In this document: piece by piece, positions 37,141-51,000 of the stretch
How the letters are laid out: every line of letters begins with the position of its first letter
Position numbering within the stretch: position 1 is the stretch's first letter
Assembly (NCBI RefSeq): GCF_016802725.1
Contig: NC_052665.1
Location: 16,498,501-16,562,500, forward strand
Source of the DNA: Solenopsis invicta
Lineage: Eukaryota; Arthropoda; Insecta; Hymenoptera; Formicidae
Reading direction: 5' to 3'
DNA length: 64,000 nucleotides
The notes under the pieces: generated by a model
The model's input: only the letters and a program-made list of their open reading frames with translations
Database searches by the model: none
Told to the model about the DNA's origin: nothing
Position numbers and translations under genes: made by a program

Positions 37141-40100
37141 AAGCGTCTCGCTGGTATGCGAGAAGACGCGGCTGCGATGATGAAAACGACGCGTCGCGCG
37201 TTACGCGCCGATCCGATTCGGATAACTGAGAATTAATTGATCTCGTCGCGCACGCTCGATCGGACACGGTCTCCGCATACGCGTAGATAAAGCTGTCTGA
37301 CGAGAGCGAGGTGATTGATGGCTGGTTAACGTCGGTTAATGTCGATCGAACATTCCGTTTCAAACCCGACCGTTTTTACGTCGCAAGACCTCGAGAGGGT
37401 TGAACTATCGTCAACGTTAGGTTACGAGGGACCCCGTGATGGATCCCATCACTTTTTACCACTTGATTAACAAATGCTCTGCGTGAACCGATAGTTTGAC
37501 TATCGCGAACCGTCCTTGCTTATACGGAGACATTGCCCGATGATATTTTGACTAAAAACCGTGCTGAGTGTCTCTCAATGTCTGTAATGCTCGATGGCAA
37601 CTTGTATATCGCTTTGTTACGGAAAAGCCGTAATTGAAAAGAAATTACGATCGCTAGAAATTTTTGCAGTACTATATAATAGTACTTCGAGAAGTAAAAA
37701 CGTCGGAGAATTTTGCGTTTCCAAGTTGTGGCGAATCGATCGCGTTTCGATTCATGCCTACTGCATTATTATTATAGCGCGACTGTGCATTATTGATAAT
37801 CTAGAGAAGTACGGCGCACGCTACTGATCAGAGGTGCTATTCGACACGCATGTCTTAACCTTCGGAAATTACACGTTAACATGCGTGGTGTAAGTATAAG
37901 AAAACCTAGGTAAAGAAAAATTAGCAAATCTATCGCAAGTTTCATTTATCGGAGTTTCGTTGCAGCATCGATACTGCTCTCGTACTCCGGAATCTTCAAT
38001 CTATTTGTGGCCGTGATTATTATCTCTGTATTGCCATTAATGATTGAGTCAGCTTTCTTATTCTAAAAATACATTTTTATTTCCGTGATAAGGTCGGGGA
38101 AAATTTTATATAAACTTTTATACAACGTTATACCGTGTAATAATTTTACCGTGTTTCTCCGACATTACAGATAACGAGAACGTGATGACCTCCTTATTTT
38201 TTCGCGTTTATATAAAAGCAGTTTATCACTTGCAGTAATTTGTAATGTTGTCCCAACATATACTTAAATCGATAACACTAAAAATACGAATGTTTTTTAA
38301 ACATCCTTATTTTGTTCGAAGAGGTAATGAAAAGCCGCGCTGAAAAGAATAAATAAATCAATCGATAAATACTTAAACTTATTTTTACAGCTGGAAAATT
38401 GAATAATTTCTCTAATGAAAAATAAACAGTAATCTGTGTTAATGGAATTATTAGTATAGAGTTATAAATTGCAAATTTTTCGTTAATTTTTTATCGCGAG
38501 AGTTCGAATTTGCGTGAATGTTCGTGGATTAACGTGAATCATGCGTGAACATCATTTGCCTCTTTGCGCATTAAGGATTATTCTCAGCGGTGCGCCAAAT
38601 TTACGTGGCTCTGTTCCCTTTCTCGGGTACTGAAAGGGCCTAACCTCTAGGAAGGAGGCACTCAGCACGGTTTCGCACTATCAGCGCATTAATTAAGTCT
38701 CAGTTATTCCCGACTTGCGTCGAGCGACACGCCTTCCTATTTACACTACCGCCAAGCTCCACCGTCTCGAACATTTACATCCCGATAGATATTCGTCGCA
38801 ACGGAGCGCGTTTCTGGCCAAAAGTAGTCCGTAAGGTATCCTCGCGCGCGAGATTTAGCACGTCCCCTCGAGATATCAAACGCGATTCAACGAAGTGAGA
38901 GAGGTCAATCCGAAATCAATCCGAGTTCCCTCCTCCCCCTTGCTCTTGTGATTTCATTTCTTTTTAGCTTTCCAGCGTTGAAATTGTCTCACGGATTTGT
39001 TATTAGATTTATCACAGCAGCAGTTTAGGATCAGTGAATATATATGTTTGCACATCGTTTAACATTGCATTTTATTCTGCAATTTGGAAGATCAATTTAT
39101 TCAAATTTCTTATTAGCAATGTAAAATAGAATTTTGAAAAATATTGATTTTGAAACTAGGGCAAGTATCCAAACCGCATTTATCAGCGTGGGAACTATGT
39201 ATCCATCTTATACCTTTCGCTGACTCAACTTCCGGAACAGTTTTTGCTACTGGAGGGTGACAGAGGACAATCCTCCCTCCCCCCTCTTTCGCCGTCTCCT
39301 TCTCTCCCTCTCTTTCTCGCTACCGAATTTCCGATATCGGTCACGAAAATCGATATCGAGAGCGATGAAACTTCTGTTTTGATCCAGGTAGGTAAATACG
39401 TTAACTAAATAGATAAACCGAATCATGCGGACGTTGGCAGGTGTTCAAAGCTCGCTTAGACAGGTCGATGGGATATTCGGTCCAATTCGCATAGGATCGA
39501 GGTGACGCTGTTATTTTTAATCCGTGCAGATTATCTCCGGCCCAGTTCGTCTGATTCAACGAAAACATCTAGCCGGCCGTTAATGCTAGGTAGTACGACA
39601 AATTTCCCGTACGATCCAGCGCGATAGTCTTTTTTTTTCTCGGCATTGGCTTTGAATAAATTGAGTTCCGTGACAATTTGTCATTTTCTAAAAATCCGTT
39701 TGATTTACAAATATGATAGAGATTATAACTTAGAAAAATTGTGTCATATTTCATATTAACGGTTTTAAGACACGACATGAATTATTTGTCACGATTAAAT
39801 GTCTGTTGAATTTATATAGGATTATTTATTACGTTCGAAATGTCACTGAATTCACGTTGGCTTCTGCACGGTCGTAAATAACTTACGTAATTTCTGAAAT
39901 GTGAGACGCGCTTGTCTGCAGACTGAAGAGTTAATAATTCTGTTATAAGTATCTCCGGGAGATATTACTCAAAGTAATCGACTAGTTGATCAGGTAGTGA
40001 GAATCAGGACAAAACGACTGGCAAAATGACTGTAACCATTGACAATCTATAATAGAAGCTAATCGTGTTGCTGAAAATCGTGGGAAGAGGCAGCGAGAGA

Positions 40101-43100
40101 AAGATTTCGGCAAAACTCGAGTAGATCTCGAATTACGAGATCGAAGTTTGATAGACAGAAACGGCGGGGGATGACCGAAAGAATGAAAAAAAGAGAGCAA
40201 AAGTCTCGAACATCTAACATTCCATAGTAGTGATTCTTGAATCGAAGCATAAACTCTAACGATTTTTAAGTAATTTTGTAATAAAATTGATGAAATTAGT
40301 TGATCTTTATTTTTCTAATTCGCACGTAGAAAGAAAATATTCACGCACGATTTGAACAGCAACTTGAATTCGTAATATTTAAAACTTGGCGATTTAGAAT
40401 TTTTCTAATAAATATTTTATTATACTTGGGGCGACACAATAGCGCATCACGCAACTGAACTATACGAATCCACAGGCTCGGACTCAAATCCAGCTCGCGA
40501 TCCCGCATTTTTCGGCAACCGTACTGAAAAATTAGTGGGTTGAATAAGAGATTATGTAATTCTGTAAATGCTTGATTGCAGTAACAAATGTTTTACTTTC
40601 GGCTCGTTATGCGCTGTATGTATGTACGTCAAATAGAGCTGAAATTGAGATCGTTTCTAACTGAGATATTAAAGCCAGTACTTTTTATTCAAAGAAAGAT
40701 AACAGTTTACAATGTATAATGTGTTTCTGATAAGCTTATTAAATTCTACTCTCCATTACAATCCACTACAATACGCAATGGACAGACCTCACAGACATCA
40801 CGAATTCAAACGGGACAATCAGTGAATCGCGAAATATCGTTCTGTAAAAATATTCCTATTTCCGCAAAATCACAAACTCGTTAAAGCCGTCGAAGTTTTG
40901 AATTTTGCATATTGGCAAACACTTCGTCATCCTCTCTTATTCTCAAATGTCGATTTTTCTTCCGAATCTCGCGGTTGGATTGAGCACGAAGGACTCTTAT
41001 TACGCTTCGTAAACAATCGTCAATGTCAAAAAGACGCTCTATTATTTCGATAATGGACAAAATTTTTCTCCTGCTGTTGGTATTTCGCGATGAGAAGCAA
41101 GACGAGAGCAGGTTTTAACGAGTAACACGATCCTTAACATAACGCCCTCGGCAATCGGATTAAGTGCTTCTGATGGAATTGATCGAAACTGGATACGGGG
41201 TTTTTGAGACGCTAATTAACACGTATCGCTCTGAACATTCGCGGAAAATATAAACAGACAGATACGCAGCAACTGGAAATACGAGCTTTATTACGAGAAA
41301 AAAAAATATATTCTACAGTGAATATCGCATTTTATGCATTCTTATCGTTATTCCTAAACAAATTTAAGGAAATAAAGATTATAATTAAGCTTGTGTTATA
41401 AAATGTAAAGAAATATTGGAATAATATAGAGGGAATATAATAAAAACGAGAAGAAATATATGTATATATATATTAATACTTTTTCAATAACTTTATTAAA
41501 AGATTATTGAGATAAAAACATCGTACCTACAATTATTGCGTAAATGTTTGATTGTATGTACCAAAAGATTTAATTATTATTTAAGAAAGACGGAAATGTA
41601 TTTTAACGAACGCTAAGTTTAGAGGTAACGTAAAACGGTGTGAATTGAGCGATATCTGTTAAGAAGCGTCCAAAATGGTGCTAGCTAGAATACCAGGGTG
41701 AATTTGCGTTGATGAGTAACTCTTATCGTAGGAGAAACGATGGGTACTAATCGCATAGTATATTTAAGGTAAGCGTAGCCCTTAAGGTAATACACGCGTT
41801 TATTATGCTCATAATTTTCTGCTTGCTCGACGACGCTGCGATCGTTCCTTCGATCATTTCTCTCCCGAATTCGAGACCCTCCTCGAGCAGGCAGCCGAGA
41901 TTTTAAGTAAGACTCTAGTCCTGTAAATACGTAGGTAGATACGATGATATGTCGGTCGAGGAGCGTGTGACGAATTCACGGATTTTTGAACTCGTGCCAC
42001 GCTTGATGACTGTATCGGTGAGAAAAAAAAGATATCGCAGATGTACGCGCTTTATAAGCTTACGATTGTATTGTGAAAAGAGGATATTGTTAACTCTTTG
42101 GGGAACACGTCATAAAAATAATATATTATCCCTTTACACAGAAATTTATCATTTAATCGTTAATTGAAAAAGAAAAAAAAGTTAAAAGAAATATAACGTA
42201 AAAATCGATCTTTTATACTTTTTATTTTAGATATAATACGTAGTTATTTATTTGTTGAAAACAAATGCAGAATCAGCTTGAAGAGTTAACAAATGGATGT
42301 ATGCGCTTTTGTCCATCTAAACGAATAATCGAGGCTGTGAGTTGCGAAATTGCACGAGGCGGTATATCGATATTGCCCTGCCGGATATTCGGACCTACAT
42401 CAGGATTTAATTATAAACGCCCTTGTCCCTTATACCGAATAACGAAGATTAATACGGCGCAGCTGGTGAGCGAATGGTATATTGTCGGCGGATGAACTCG
42501 TGAACTTTCGCCAGTTATAGCTTCGATTCAGTTTGGGGCTTTCTTTTAAAAAAAAGTATACGGTGCATAATCCGGCGAGCCGCTTACGTGCTCCTGTGTC
42601 AACGACAGCGACGTGCTAATTATTCCATCGGGTTTGATCGAGGGCCCGTCCCGGAATCGAATGACCGTTATCGGTCGAAACGTCGCGAACGTTTCACCGA
42701 GAACTCGAAGCGGACACGCTAGAGTTTCTGGATATATTTCGACAATATATATATTTACATTAATTGTAACGGTCTAGTAACGCATACACGTGTATGTAGC
42801 TCACTCAATAGCATTTGTTCGTGCTGTCGTAGGATAATGATAGGATGTGGAAAAGGATATTGCATGGGCGAGTAATCGCGCAGGCGATTCGTCGAATCAT
42901 TTGATCTCTACTAGTGAGAACGAGTAGAATCCGCGATTTTCATTGTCGCCGCTTATTTTGAGAGTGAGATAAGAATCGAATTCTCACAAGGGATTCTTTC
43001 TTGTTCAATCCGTATTCGGCCATCGCGTTTCAATTCCCGATTCTTAGACCGAACATCTAGAAACGCAGAGTCAGTTATAGGTGTAACCTAATCTGATGTA

Positions 43101-46100
43101 ACGGTACTCGCTTCAAATCTCACTTTGGTGAGGATTTTCGGGATTTCATTTATGCCGCTATCATAATAAGCGGCCCTAAGTCACGATATGAAAGACAAGG
43201 GTAGCGTGTGCCAAAAAGTAGGACAAATTTCTCTTGCGGGACGAAGCCGATATTCCTGTATCTTTTCCTGTTTTGCTCCATTTCGTCCCACTGTTCCACT
43301 TTTGGCAGCCTAGATACGACATCTGGAATGTAACGTAATATCGCTGAGAATGAAATCACCATTGGATGGATTCCAGGACATTTGTCCGAGAATCTCATCA
43401 ATGCTGACCGAATATCTTCAATTTGAACCAGTGGGATCAGATAGCTTATGCTCATAAAGAGCTTATGGGAGATATTTACATATGAAATTTGTTGAGAGCC
43501 AAGCTTTTACTATCGAAAGATTCAGCGCAGCATTGGACGAACTCGTTTTAGAATTAGAGGAAATTATTAAACATGTTTCTAATTTTAATTTTAAGATCGA
43601 AATTAATTTCCTTGGATTCTCAAACGAGTGCACTTGGCCATTGTTTTGCTGAAGTTTTCAATTAATTTTGCAATACAGATCAGATCGAGTCGTTTGCTGT
43701 GTGTTCAAGTTTCAATAAAGAGACTCGATCCCGCATTCTCGCTCTGTTCTCCTTCAATCGGTCGATTTGTTTTATTCTCGCGAACGATGTTAATTTCCGA
43801 GCAATGTGATTCGAACGAATTGCTTCAACGTTGACAAGGCTCAAGGTCGGAAATTAACGCGACTCTCGTCACTCTTCGTCGGTGCATCCCACCCGGGATG
43901 GCGGAGAGTGCATTCTCACGCTGCAGTCGGAAATGACAGAACTTTGGTTACGTAGTATAAGGGTGATACGTTTTTTCTTTTTTAGGCAAATTGTGATAGA
44001 ACGCGTAGGCATGTAAGCCATAAGATTGATTCAAGTGATTATACTAATTATAATTCTCACTTATACCGAAGCCTATAAGCGAGCGAGTTTGCAGGGTGCA
44101 GTTTACCTCGAGCAATTTACGATAAGCCTGCCGTGCTGTGACTAGAATTGCGAGAATTTTCTTTGCAATCGAAGAAACAAGTTTAAAAATGACATTTTTT
44201 TTCTCGTTTTTGTAATTTTAACGAAAAAGTGGATAAAATCTGCTTTAAGAGCCAGTTTGTGGCGTTAAAGTTTTATAAAGAATAAATTTGTTTGTAAACT
44301 TAAAAGATTAATTCCTAAAAAAAGATGAAAAGTTATAATTATAAAAATTATTAATTTACATCGAAATTGATCCCAATTATTAACTGTTCAGTTATCTCGA
44401 AATGATTTTTGATCGCAGAAAATTAAACAACTCTTTAGCCTGGTGTAATCTTAATGATGGCACATCTATAAAAACAATATGACAGATGAGAACAAAGGTG
44501 AACCGCACTTGACCAGCCCTTGCTTGCCTAAAGGCTTCACGTGACATAGATGTAAGTGTACGATCTACAGACATCATGTCGAATCGAGTCCTTTCGGCGG
44601 GACTCTAGCGACTCGCATTCATTGTACTTTTACGATATACATAATAATTATACATAATAATTATAGCCAAGGTAAAAATTTGCGACACATCAAGGATGAG
44701 TTTTATAGCTGTTGATTATAAAGAGGCTGATTAAGTTTAGATATCGTTCCACTGTACTCGATACATTTGATATAAACGCAGTTAAAGATATTCGTATGGT
44801 AGATATATACGCGTTATTATTATTATCATCATTATCACTGTAGTTATACTTCAAGATAAATATCCCGACAGAATCCCGTAAGCGTGCTCGACGCCACGAT
44901 AAATAGAGAATAAACGGAGTATTCTTAGAATAGAATGATTCACTACTTGTCACGATTAATATTGGATAACTTCAGTTTCATCGTCATCGTACGTTTAACC
45001 AAATTGATGAGAATCATTAACTCCATGTCAGCATTGCTTTCCGTGTAATATTAGCTGGACGATGGCTGACATTTATAAAGGAGTGTCGGAGAAGCAATGA
45101 AATAAAAAAGGAAATTTCTAACTCTGTACATAAATCAAGATATGTAGGTCATTGAATACAGCGAGAATTCAATTTTCCAAAACCGGACGCGGACCTGCGG
45201 AGCTCGTTGCGACGGCATTCCGCTACAGTCGCCGTTCGGATAGGCGGCGCAGCCGATGCGGTTTTATACTTACTATACCTTCATGGCGAACGGCGACGGC
45301 AATAAAAGGAAGCAGTTATGGCCTATACGCGCGTGTAGAGACATAAAGAACCGAACGTAACACCCAACTGTACATTGTCGCAAATGTAGTGCCGCGGGCC
45401 CGCGCGGATGTAACTTCCGTTACCCAGACAAGATCTCTTCGAGTAAAAAAAATATTTGTTTGACTCGAAGAAATGAATGTGCATTGCTATACGGTTAAAG
45501 AAAAGTTTCTTTAATTTAAAGAAATCTTTTGATTATTCTTTTCATTAAAATTAAAGAAATAGTTTGGTGTACAACGCAAATCTTTTTTTAAATGAAAGAA
45601 ATATATTTTTAAAATCAAAGCAACTAAATTATTTCTTACATTTCTGCGAGTACACTTTCTTTGAATTAAATAATTATTTATTAAAAATTAAATACATAAT
45701 TTATTTTTAAAAAAGCTAATAACGTCATTTCTTGAAATAAAAAAAAAGTAATCAATTTATATTTTCACAAAGGTATTTTCACTTCGTTTAAAGAAACCAA
45801 GTTAAAAAAATGTTTTTATTCATTTAAATATAACTTATCTCTGGGTGGTTAGAGCGTGTTACGAGACGTGAGACCGAGCGACATTTATTATCATTCGAGA
45901 GGATTCTGCTCGAAAAAGGAGAACTTTCTCTGAGAATAACGAATTTTTTTATACTGGACTCGACCGGTACAACGTCCCCTAACGCGCTTCACTTCGGGAT
46001 ATGCGTTTGATTACTATCTATTTAATCAAATATCGTTTTTTGCCGCATACGGAAGTGCTACGAGAGCTAGAGCGATGTAGCGGCAACGATCGACGGCGTC

Positions 46101-46469
46101 GCGCACGCGATACGAACGCGAGCAAAGCGATATGAATCCCTCCCCTTACAGGCATTTTAAGAACGTTTTAAGCGAGACCCAATTTAGCATAGTGAAATTG
46201 TTACGTCTGAACATTGATCATCCCATTATCGCTATATGATTATCATCACGCTATCCGACGTTACTATTACCGTTACCGCCGCGACGCGGTGACGATGTAG
46301 TGCGCTCTATACTCGATATTCTGTGTCGATACCCACACATCTAACTGTATATTAACAATGATCACTGTGTAAGGAGTTGAAATTCCAAGTATAATAAAAT
46401 CGCTCTTCATATTCGCGTTTTTCTACTCGACGACGCCTCTCCGATCACGTCCTTTTACCGCGCTTTCCT
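37141..46469. other. intergenic region downstream of gene 1
   Basis: The start of this stretch is the likely 3' untranslated region of gene 1. AATAAA occurs at 38348-38353 but it is distant and unproven as the polyadenylation signal. The rest has no supported gene. A degraded tRNA-like or SINE-like patch may lie at 40428-40506. GC-richer segments at 38560-38960, 42590-42720 and 43860-43940 show no coding evidence. A minus-strand frame at 43150-43455 is listed separately. Confidence 0.5.
43150..43455 (-). CDS. hypothetical 101-aa frame, possibly a decayed fragment
   Basis: A minus-strand frame from ATG at 43455 to TAA at 43150 encodes 101 residues of ordinary composition, without simple repeats. 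It includes charged, Trp-containing stretches such as KVEQWDEMEQNRKRY and hydrophobic patches. No domain is recognised. No convincing splice donor or acceptor borders it, and upstream DNA shows no promoter signal. It could be a pseudogene fragment or a chance frame. Confidence 0.25.
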   Translation of the reverse strand: MSISYLIPLVQIEDIRSALMRFSDKCPGIHPMVISFSAILRYIPDVVSRLPKVEQWDEMEQNRKRYRNIGFVPQEKFVLLFGTRYPCLSYRDLGPLIMIAA

Positions 46470-46830
46470 ATGAGCACTACAATATTTGTAGAATATTATA
46501 CGATTATTATTAAAACCTAAAGTAATATTAAGATAATATTTTGAGAATATTATTCAGTATTTTAATATTATAATTCAATATTTTAAATATTTTAATATTA
46601 TAAGAATATTGGATTATTGCTATATTGTATTTCAATATTCGTGGAATATTATGAAAATGTTCTACGAATATTGTTTTTGTTCAAAATTAATATAAATTAT
46701 TATGCACAAAATATTTGTAAACTTTATAATTATTACATTTAAAAGTTATAATATTAATTTAAAATATTGAAGTAAATAATATTATTTACTTCTCATACAG
46801 TATTCATATAATATTATCAGGAGTGAACAT
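46470..46830. repeat. AATATT-dense tract
   Basis: About sixteen AATATT hexamers occur within roughly 330 bases, many in the wider palindromic form TAATATTA or GAATATT. The spacing is irregular, so this is a degenerate short-motif cluster rather than a strict tandem repeat. Confidence 0.75.
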
Positions 46831-46852
46831 ATAACCACTTTTTATTAATATT

Positions 46853-46948
46853 ATGACGCTTATAGAGTTTCGGCTAGATAAGCAATTTTCATTCGAATTG
46901 GACGATCTTCCAGCGAGGTGCGAAATAAAAAGTATTACTGCCGGTCAG
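46853..46948 (+). CDS. possible first coding exon of an unknown gene
   Basis: From ATG at 46853, 32 codons of ordinary composition lead to CAG followed by GTACAT, a usable donor. The product begins MTLIEFRLDKQFSFELDD. Without splicing the frame ends about ten codons later. No partner exon was found downstream, so this is a weak candidate resting on composition and a donor site only. Confidence 0.2.
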
Positions 46949-47378
46949 GTACATAATATTTTTTTTATTGTCCTTTTATAACGTACAATCAACAACGGTA
47001 TTTTTTTCTTTTTTTTTTTCATGTAACCCATGTGCCAGCAATTAGTTCTTAAAAGGACACGATAGACGTCTTGTGGGTTAGTATATAAATAACAGGTTTA
47101 CAGTGAGAATACAATTAGATAGCTGAGTATAGTATTAACAAACTTACAATGTAGAACGTGTCCGGCCGAGACATGTCGACATAATGGATCATCAATGTAG
47201 TACATTTGCGAGGGAGGGAGGGATAACAACGAAGTTTTTACAGTGTAATTTATAACATCGTAAGTAGAGAAATAGCCATTACGCACTCGCGAGGAAAATA
47301 GATAAGATCGCCACGCGAATGTACATATATTTTACGTATCAACGTTAGGTATATTTTGTTTAATACTCCTCGTACATG

Positions 47379-47513
47379 TTATAAGTACGCATCACAGATA
47401 TGTCGTTGTTCGTGGAACGAAAGAAACACGGCGACAGCAAGGATCAGCGAAAATATACTGGTTGTTCCGAGAACGATGTGCACCAACAAGACTTTATTCT
47501 GGAAGGATTTTTC
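47379..47513 (-). CDS. orphan terminal exon with a transmembrane helix
   Basis: On the minus strand an excellent acceptor (ATTTCTTTTTTTAG) precedes 47513. From there 44 codons run to TAA at 47381-47379. The peptide has a hydrophobic helix of about 24 residues (VLLVHIVLGTTSIFSLILAV onward through VFLSF), flanked by Lys/Gln on one side and His/Glu/Arg on the other. The frame is closed by TAG exactly at the acceptor, as expected for a spliced exon. ATTAAA occurs about 20 bases downstream and an AATAAA further on. The exon enters in phase 0. No upstream exons were identified. It may belong to a separate minus-strand gene or be an alternative 3' exon of the uridine phosphorylase gene, whose exon 5 also ends in phase 0. 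Confidence 0.45.
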   Translation of the reverse strand, partial: EKSFQNKVLLVHIVLGTTSIFSLILAVAVFLSFHEQRHICDAYL

Positions 47514-47553
47514 CTAAAAAAAGAAATTGTGTTTTGAGACAATTTTTTGTTAC

Positions 47554-48012
47554 ACACTGAGAGAGAAAATATCTTACAATAAAAAAATTATACTCAACAC
47601 AATAAAATTGGTTACGGTTTCCTATATAGCTAAATATAATATATAGTTTATTTACTTGGCAATCAAGTTACAAATTTTTTAATTGAAGTATTTTATGTAA
47701 ATAAAATGAGAAAATAATTTTTATTCAAGTAATTTTTTCTTAGAAAATATTTATTGTTAGATTATTTTTATGTTCAAAATAATCAGATTTTTTTAATTTA
47801 AGAAAATAATTAAGTTTGATAATATTAGTTTATTTGTAAAATTATTATTTAAATGTAAAAATATAAAATTAGTATACTTAAGGTAATGTATGTTTATTTA
47901 CTTAAAAGTAAATATTTTTACTTAAACAGAATAAACAAATACTTGCATCAAAATATATGGTTTTAAAAAAATGTATTTTTTTTTGTTTAAAAAAATTTTT
48001 CTTTTAGTGTAT
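47554..48012. mobile_element. possible non-autonomous element with inverted ends
   Basis: The ACACTGAGAGAGAAAA start is mirrored by TTTTTCTTTTAGTGT at the other end, about 460 bp apart. The interior is very AT-rich with partly mirrored TTTACTTAA-like tracts. No coding capacity. It lies just upstream of the acceptor of the orphan exon. Confidence 0.45.
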
Positions 48013-51000
48013 AAATTCATATTTATTCACCTCTAATAAATAAAGTAAAGCATTGAACAAAAATCAATCTGCTTACTAAAGAACAATAGAAATTTTACAT
48101 AATTTAATTTTTTCTATGAGAAGATTTAATTCATTTAAATAAGTGAATCAGATTATTATCATTTTAAATTCTTTTTAAAGATTTATTGAGCAGAAGCTTG
48201 ATTTACGTAAAGATAATAAGTGAGCATCCTGTCGTACGTGCCCAGCTTTCTTGGAACATCTTGTATATTTTATTGCGGCACATAAAAATAACCAAAGTAA
48301 CCCCGTTGAAATCTCGACGCATATTGCAAGCAAAACGAGTGTTCCTCGTTGAGAGAACAGTCAACGCGAGGGAAAAGAAAACACGGTAAATGAAAAGTAG
48401 TGCCGAATTTGTTTGTCTGACATTGATAACGTGCCGGAATTTATCGTACGAGAATATAAAAAAGGGAAACACTATTATTTACGATTCAATATTGATGATT
48501 CACTATTGATAACACGTATCCGCAAACTCTCCTCGTGTCGCAATGAACGTGAACGACGAAGGCAAAAATTGTACGCACCGGTTAGCAACAATCTTAATGA
48601 AGACGTGTCGCACAGAGCTATACATAATTTTACTATCTACGGCAATAGGATTAATGATAATAACGAACAGGACGTAACGTGGGCGCTCGGGACTGGGCAG
48701 TATGTCAAGCAAGTTTATTACGCAGCTTCGCGTTATGATTGACACGAAATTATGAACGAAATGCAAAGCACGCTTTATATTTTGTATTCTGTATTAAAAT
48801 CTTCATATTCTTAATAAGTCTTGTACTTCGTTGTAAAATATAAAATGAAGTTAATTAGAGCTTTGTATTCTTGAATTTTGTATCTAAAATAATTTTAACC
48901 AGTTTTTTTTTTACTCAATCCTGTAGACAAAATTATCGTCGCGTATTATCTCGCATACGAATTTTCGTTACATATTTTGCAATTTGTAATTTTTTTACAA
49001 TAATCATCTCTTGCATTTATAATGTTTGCTTCGCGATTAATTCCCTTCTATTATTTTTAAATATGCATGAATGCACACATGAATACATCAAATATTCATG
49101 CGAAACATTCATTCTAATTTCATATTGTATGTGTGTGGGGAAAGTTAATCCATTATTCTGTTGAAAATATACCGCAAACTATAAGCAATCTATAAACAGT
49201 TAAAAATCTTCATTTTCCTTTTTTAAATATAAATTTTTGTTAAGCGAAATCGTAACATATTGAAATCACGCGAACGTTACATTTACTGATCAATCTTGAC
49301 TTACAGAGAAGTAGCAATATATATATATACGTACGTTATTGCAGTTAACGATTACATTGCTTGTGATAAATCGGTCATCCTCATTTCAGCTCGTTATTAC
49401 AGCATATATTGGTCACAGCAGGAGAAATCGAGAAAGGACTAAGAGTGCAAAAAGATATTTATTATCTATCCTCTCGTTTTCTTTCTTAGGCATCTCTGAA
49501 TTTCAGCATTCCGGAACACACATGAGGAGAATATATTTTGTTAGACGACGGTCTGTTGAAACGGTTTTTCTATATTTTTTTTTTTTTTTTTAATTGTATT
49601 TACTTATTATTGTAGTTCCTAATTCAATTGCTATGCGATTTAGGGCATAATCGCGATTGTTCTCGATCTATATTCCGCGTATATGTGTAGATATGTATGC
49701 ATAGCCTCCGCCCACGTTACGGATATAACAGTCGAACGAAAACGCTCTAGTTGTGTTTGACTACATTTTATATATATTTCTTTATATGTGGAATGTGCCG
49801 CTATCAAACTACTAAGAGTGTCAATACATAGATTCTTAACCGTCGCCGGAGGGTGCATGTCACAAGCGTCGGCGAACGCGCGCAGCTAAATTTACAAGTT
49901 CTCTTGAAACTGCTCTCGACGCAACACGCAAACATCGTAATAAACCGCGAGATAGGTCCGTTAGCGGATTTCATCTAATTTCTCAATACAAATCCCTGAA
50001 GATTTACGAGAGAATCAACGTCGCTCGTGTAGGATGTAACGAGAAAACAAAAAGAATCTTCCAAATGTCGTGCGCTTAATCCGGCAAACGCGCGAACGCG
50101 CGCGTCGCTGTATTGTTGCCAGTGAATCCTAAAATTAAATCTCTACGAAACTACGCGAGACTGGTTGCATCATTTCGACTAACGTCTCTCAAATAGATTC
50201 CTCGCCTCAGCAAGGATTATAATTCGGTGCGTCTCGGCACGTATCAAGCATTTTTTTGATCTTATCGAGAATTACAGTCAACGCTTTACTTGCAGAATTC
50301 AGTATTAAAGATTGAAAGATTTTTTTTTTTTTTAATTATGATCGCGCTAATCATGGATGATGCAACTCGGCCTTGAAAGATATGTGGTCGTGAAAAATGT
50401 GCATTGTTCTCGAGCGCAGTTCGTAAAATTTTGCACATTTTGTACTTGGGTCACCCCGTGCGAAGCGAGCAGTGAAACTTTGGCGGTCGCTTCGGTATTG
50501 ATTAATTTTCGCGGAGGTCTCTCGGGAATCAAACGCGTTCTCGTGGTGTGCGCAGCGTGCTTTCTCGCAATGCGAGGAATTGTACAACTCTTAATTACGA
50601 TTATTATCAATAATCTACAGAACGCAGGATACATTGGGGGGGGGGGGGGGGCGAGATCTCTCGTCGGTGAAACAAGTCTGATTTTCAGATCCAATTGAAC
50701 ATTCGGGAACGAAATCGACACACGTACAGTAAAATGCAAGGCAAGATTGCGTGATTCAACTATTACAAGTCAACTGTGTGCTCAGAATTATTCTCATCCG
50801 CAAAAAAAAAAAGTTTTTTTAAATACTTCGAGTATAGGAATCTATCTAACAGGGAAGATTTAATTAACGGCGAAGCAGATTTGAACAATTTGAATATTAT
50901 GCATGAAAATTAAAACGTTTGCGTTTTGCGCTTTTCAAGAGACGGCAAAAATATCCTATTGCGCTGCATGATATGTAAATTGTTCAAATCCATTTCCGTG

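Noticed and set aside
40428..40506. tRNA-like patch with a CTCAAATCC box
   Set aside because: The B box is imperfect and no acceptor or anticodon stem could be drawn. At most it is a decayed SINE or tRNA remnant.
45435..45840. AAAGAAA/TTTCTTT-rich stretch resembling an inverted repeat
   Set aside because: The pairing is patchy and explained by A/T-run composition, and no definite ends are visible.
50347..50739. Overlapping 130- and 113-codon frames on opposite strands
   Set aside because: They cross a 16-G homopolymer, have no domain, and each is the shadow of the other.
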